The notes under the pieces: generated by a model
Databases searched by the model: none
Told to the model about the DNA's origin: nothing
What the model saw: the letters and a program-made list of their open reading frames with translations, nothing else
Program-made: the position numbers and the translations under genes
Shown here: positions 61,306 through 64,000 of the stretch, one piece after another
Position numbering within the stretch: the stretch's first letter is position 1
Layout of the letters: each line of letters opens with the position of its first letter
Assembly (NCBI RefSeq): GCF_001315015.1
Contig: NZ_CP012914.1
Coordinates: 1,116,001-1,180,000 of the forward strand
Direction of reading: 5' to 3'
Origin: Azospirillum brasilense
Lineage (GTDB): Bacteria > Pseudomonadota > Alphaproteobacteria > Azospirillales > Azospirillaceae
Length of the DNA stretch: 64,000 bases

Positions 61306-62228
61306 GCACACTGTGCGTGACCGGCGCCAACGCGCGCTACTTCATCACCACGCTGGCCTTCCTGGAGGGGCTGACGGGGCGTTTTCCGCTGGAGCGGGTG
61401 CGCGTCTGCGATTTCGGCCTGACCGATGGGCAACGCGATTACCTGCGCGCCGCCGGCCTGCTGCTCGACCGCCCGAAGATCCTGCCGGCGGATGCGCATC
61501 CCTACCTGTGCAAGGGGCACCTGTCGGAATACTGCTCGGGCGAGGCGTGGGACAGCCTGCTGTGGCTGGACGCGGACATGATGGTGGGAGCCCTTGACCT
61601 CACCATGGCCGAGCGGCTGGCGGAGGAGCTCCGGGTGGGCGGCAAGGCGCTCGCGCTCACCGGTACGGTGGACCGTATGACCGTCGGCGGAATGATGGAG
61701 GAACTGCGCAACGGCGGCCATTACGTTTCACCGGCGGAGCGTCTGCTGGGAGGCCGCGGAGTCGACCTGGGAATGCCCTACCTGTCGTCGGGCCTCATGC
61801 TGTGGGTATCGCGCGGGCTGCTGGCGCAATGGGCGATGACCTGCCGGGGCGTGGAGCAGCACGCGCTGTGGGAGCAGAATGTGCTGAACGCGCTGGTTCT
61901 GCCCGATCCCGCTTGCGTGGAGGTGCTCGACGCGCGCCTGTGGCAGGTCTACGACGCGCCTTTGGCCGATGTGACGATGCCGGACCCGCGGGATCGTCAC
62001 GACTTCGTGCTCGACGGGCGGTCCGTCATGGCCGTTCACGCCTCATCGCGGAAGGGGCATCACCTGGACGCCGACCTCGCGCTGAACTTCGGGGAACATG
62101 TGTTGAAGGGCTATCTGCGCACCTTCGCCAATCCGGCCCTTCAGCAACAGCATCTGCGCCATCTCGCCGCTGCCGTCACCCGCAACCGCGCCGCCCTGGC
62201 GGAGATCGGCGTCCTGCAGCCGCGCTGA
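61302..62228 (+). CDS. GT-A-type glycosyltransferase-like protein of unknown family
   Basis: A 308-residue protein. LLWLDADMMV at residues 87-95 contains a DxD motif (D90, D92) that in GT-A enzymes binds the metal and nucleotide sugar. A Rossmann-like N-terminus (MSTLCVTGANARYFITTLAFL) precedes it. GMPYLSSGLMLWVSRGLL and EQNVLNALVLPD continue the GT8-like order. I do not recognise the exact family. It is co-translated with the TPR glycosyltransferase. Confidence 0.7.
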   Translation: MSTLCVTGANARYFITTLAFLEGLTGRFPLERVRVCDFGLTDGQRDYLRAAGLLLDRPKILPADAHPYLCKGHLSEYCSGEAWDSLLWLDADMMVGALDLTMAERLAEELRVGGKALALTGTVDRMTVGGMMEELRNGGHYVSPAERLLGGRGVDLGMPYLSSGLMLWVSRGLLAQWAMTCRGVEQHALWEQNVLNALVLPDPACVEVLDARLWQVYDAPLADVTMPDPRDRHDFVLDGRSVMAVHASSRKGHHLDADLALNFGEHVLKGYLRTFANPALQQQHLRHLAAAVTRNRAALAEIGVLQPR

Positions 62229-62256
62229 GGGTGCGGGAGGCAAGCCGCCCGCACCC
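62229..62256. terminator. Hairpin between convergent genes
   Basis: GGGTGCGGG and CCCGCACCC pair (with an inner GGC/GCC), located between the stop at 62228 and the convergent stop at 62263. It probably ends both transcripts. No T-run is seen. Confidence 0.6.
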
Positions 62257-62262
62257 GGTCGG

Positions 62263-64000
62263 TCACTCAGCCGCCATCGGTTGCGGGGCGGCGGGCTGGC
62301 GGAAGCCGTCGAGCAGGGCGGCCTCCTTCGCCTTGGCCGCTTCGACGTTGCGGGCCTTCACCGGGCCGTAGCCGCGCATCTCCTGCGGCAGGCGGGCGAT
62401 CTCCACCGCCGTGGCGTGGTTGTCGCGGGTCAGGCCGTGCAGGATTTCGCCCATGATGGCCTCATAGTCGGCGATCAGGCGGCGCTCCATGCGGCGCTCG
62501 GCCAGCCAGCCGAAGGGGTCGAGCGGGCTGCCGCGCAGGCGCTTGCCTTTGGCGAGCAGCCGCAGGGCCTTCAGCATCCACGGGCCGAAGCGCTTCTTCT
62601 TCGGCTCGCCGCCGTCCTCGCCGCTCTCGCCCATCACCGGCGGGGCCATGTGGAAGACCAGTTTGTAGTCGCCCTCGAACATCCGCCCGACCTGCTCGAC
62701 GAAGCCGGTGTCGGTGTAGAGCCGGGCCACCTCATACTCGTCCTTGTAGGCGAGCAGCTTGAAGTAGCCCTTGGCCACGGCCTCGGTCAGGGCGGTGGAG
62801 CCCGGGAGTCTCTGGCCCTCGACGCGCCGCGTCCAGTCGACCAGCGCGTGGTAGCGGCTGGCGTAGGCCGCGTCCTGATAGTCGGTTAGGAAGGCGGTGC
62901 GACGGGCGATGGCCTCGTCCAGACTGGCCGAGGGGCGGCGCTGGTCGAGGATGAACAGGTCGTTGGCGGCGGCCTGCTCCTGCGGCGGGTTGGCGGCGGC
63001 TTCCACCGCGGCCAGATCGACGGCGGCGCGGCGGCCCCAGTTGAAGGCGTCGGTGTTCATCTTCACCGCCACGCCGTTCAGCTCGATGGCCTTCAAGATG
63101 GCCTCGGCGGTGATCGGGATTAGCCCCTTCTGCCACGCGTAGCCCATCAGGAAGGGGTTGGTGGCGATGCTGTCGCCCAACAGCGCGGTCGCCAGCTTGG
63201 TCGCGTCGAAGGCGTTCACCGCCCCCTCGCCGCAGGCCTTGCGGATGTCGGCCACCAGATCGCGGACCGGAACCGTGAAGTCCGGCTTCTTCAGGAAGTC
63301 CACGGTGATGGTGTCGTGGGTGTTGATGACCGCACGGGTGTGGCCGTGCGCCATCTTCGACAGGGCGTCGCCCGCCCCGGCGACGATCAGGTCGCAGCCG
63401 ACCACCGCGTCGGCCCCGCCGGCCGCGATGCGGACGGAATGGATGTCCTCCGGCGTGGCGGCGATGCGGATGTGGCTGGTCACCGCGCCGCCCTTCTGGG
63501 CGAGGCCGGTCATGTCGAGCACGCCGACGCCCTTGCCCTCGATGTGGGCGGCCATGCCGAGCAGGGCGCCGATGGTCACCACGCCGGTGCCGCCGACGCC
63601 GGTGACGTAGATGCCCCAGGGCCGGTTGAGCGTGGGCAGGGTGGGGGTACGCAGGTCCGAAGGGTCGGCCCCGGCCTTGGCCGCGGCCGGTTTCGGCTTG
63701 CGGAGCTGCCCGCCCTCCACCGTCACGAAGCTGGGGCAGAAGCCCTTGGTGCAGGAATAGTCCTTGTTGCAGCTCGACTGGTCGATCTGACGCTTGCGCC
63801 CGAATTCCGTCTCCAGCGGCACCACGGACACGCAGGAGGATTTGGCGGAACAGTCGCCGCAGCCCTCGCAGACCAGCTCGTTGATGATGACGCGCTTGGC
63901 CGGGTCGACCATCTTGCCGCGCTTGCGGCGGCGGCGCTTCTCGGTGGCGCAGGTCTGGTCGTAGATCAGGACGCTGACACCCGAAACCTCGCGCATCTCC
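62263..64000 (-). CDS. Indolepyruvate:ferredoxin oxidoreductase, C-terminal part (5' truncated)
   Basis: The 3' part of a large fused enzyme; the window edge cuts the N-terminal thiamine-diphosphate part, and the frame is open to 64000. CEGCGDCSAKSSC and CNKDYSCTKGFCPSF bind [4Fe-4S] clusters. GVGGTGVVTIGALLGMAAHIEGKGVGVLDMTGLAQKGGAVTSHIRIA is the gamma-type oxidoreductase domain, and a long helical C-terminus follows. The enzyme oxidatively decarboxylates aryl 2-oxoacids such as indolepyruvate with ferredoxin. In plant-associated Azospirillum it could affect indole-3-pyruvate, but this is inference. Confidence 0.92.
   Translation of the reverse strand, partial: EMREVSGVSVLIYDQTCATEKRRRRKRGKMVDPAKRVIINELVCEGCGDCSAKSSCVSVVPLETEFGRKRQIDQSSCNKDYSCTKGFCPSFVTVEGGQLRKPKPAAAKAGADPSDLRTPTLPTLNRPWGIYVTGVGGTGVVTIGALLGMAAHIEGKGVGVLDMTGLAQKGGAVTSHIRIAATPEDIHSVRIAAGGADAVVGCDLIVAGAGDALSKMAHGHTRAVINTHDTITVDFLKKPDFTVPVRDLVADIRKACGEGAVNAFDATKLATALLGDSIATNPFLMGYAWQKGLIPITAEAILKAIELNGVAVKMNTDAFNWGRRAAVDLAAVEAAANPPQEQAAANDLFILDQRRPSASLDEAIARRTAFLTDYQDAAYASRYHALVDWTRRVEGQRLPGSTALTEAVAKGYFKLLAYKDEYEVARLYTDTGFVEQVGRMFEGDYKLVFHMAPPVMGESGEDGGEPKKKRFGPWMLKALRLLAKGKRLRGSPLDPFGWLAERRMERRLIADYEAIMGEILHGLTRDNHATAVEIARLPQEMRGYGPVKARNVEAAKAKEAALLDGFRQPAAPQPMAAE

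Noticed and set aside
1..64000. Scan for tRNA or rRNA genes, CRISPR arrays, insertion sequences and attachment sites
   Set aside because: I saw no cloverleaf-like pattern, no rRNA stretch, no regularly spaced repeats and no transposase. Fragments resembling T-loops (for example near 2780 and 8095) lack the rest of a tRNA.

Overview
The window is GC-rich, densely coded chromosomal DNA from an alphaproteobacterium. The gene set looks like Azospirillum or a close Rhodospirillales relative. The pointers are the alphaproteobacterial proteins TrcR (DUF1013), DUF1192, DUF4169 and DUF2189, a fused indolepyruvate:ferredoxin oxidoreductase, two methyl-accepting chemotaxis proteins, a flagellar hook gene behind a textbook sigma-54 promoter, and short intergenic gaps. 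I identified the organism by recognising protein families, not by a database search. No rRNA, tRNA, CRISPR array, insertion sequence or prophage was recognised.

Layout. 1-6.6 kb: 3' end of an iron-dependent alcohol dehydrogenase-type gene, two tandem secreted tail-collar-domain proteins, two glycosyltransferases and a double GNAT acetyltransferase. 6.6-13 kb: an SSAT-like acetyltransferase, small unknown proteins, fumarase C, a ribbon-helix-helix regulator, a DUF599 membrane protein and an EAL-domain c-di-GMP phosphodiesterase. 13-17.5 kb: purEK with a clear terminator, a YdcH-like peptide, a phosphofructokinase, a TIGR02444 protein and another GNAT. 17.4-26.4 kb: a small secreted protein, a TPR glycosyltransferase, hook protein FlgE, beta-carbonic anhydrase, UbiX, TrcR, a quinone oxidoreductase and several short alphaproteobacterial proteins.

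26.6-35.6 kb: a large AsmA-like protein followed by co-directional ubiK, ybjN-like, proC, ybaK-like, acyl-CoA synthetase and Eis-like acetyltransferase genes. 35.7-41.4 kb: a chemoreceptor, then an envelope-polysaccharide run (O-antigen ligase, GT9 heptosyltransferase, flippase-like membrane protein). 41.4-46.7 kb: a queuosine block (queA-tgt-queF overlapping, then queG beyond an inverted REP-like repeat pair) and an ABC1/UbiB kinase-like gene. 47-57 kb: a second chemoreceptor, an FAD oxidase, bacteriohemerythrin with a CRP/FNR-type operator, oligoendopeptidase F, a secreted PHB-depolymerase-like esterase, propionyl-CoA synthetase and a KfrA-like DNA-binding protein. 57-64 kb: an ECF sigma factor with a membrane anti-sigma factor, a three-gene cassette (SGNH hydrolase-like, TPR glycosyltransferase, DxD glycosyltransferase), and the 3' part of indolepyruvate:ferredoxin oxidoreductase.

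Most genes are core metabolism. The least explained parts are the tandem tail-collar pair, the glycan cassette at 58.9-62.2 kb with its paralogue at 18.0-19.8 kb, and the set of good regulatory sites: an EcfG-type promoter at 2792, a sigma-54 promoter at 21201, a CRP/FNR palindrome at 50788, and a possible sigma autoregulation site at 57156.
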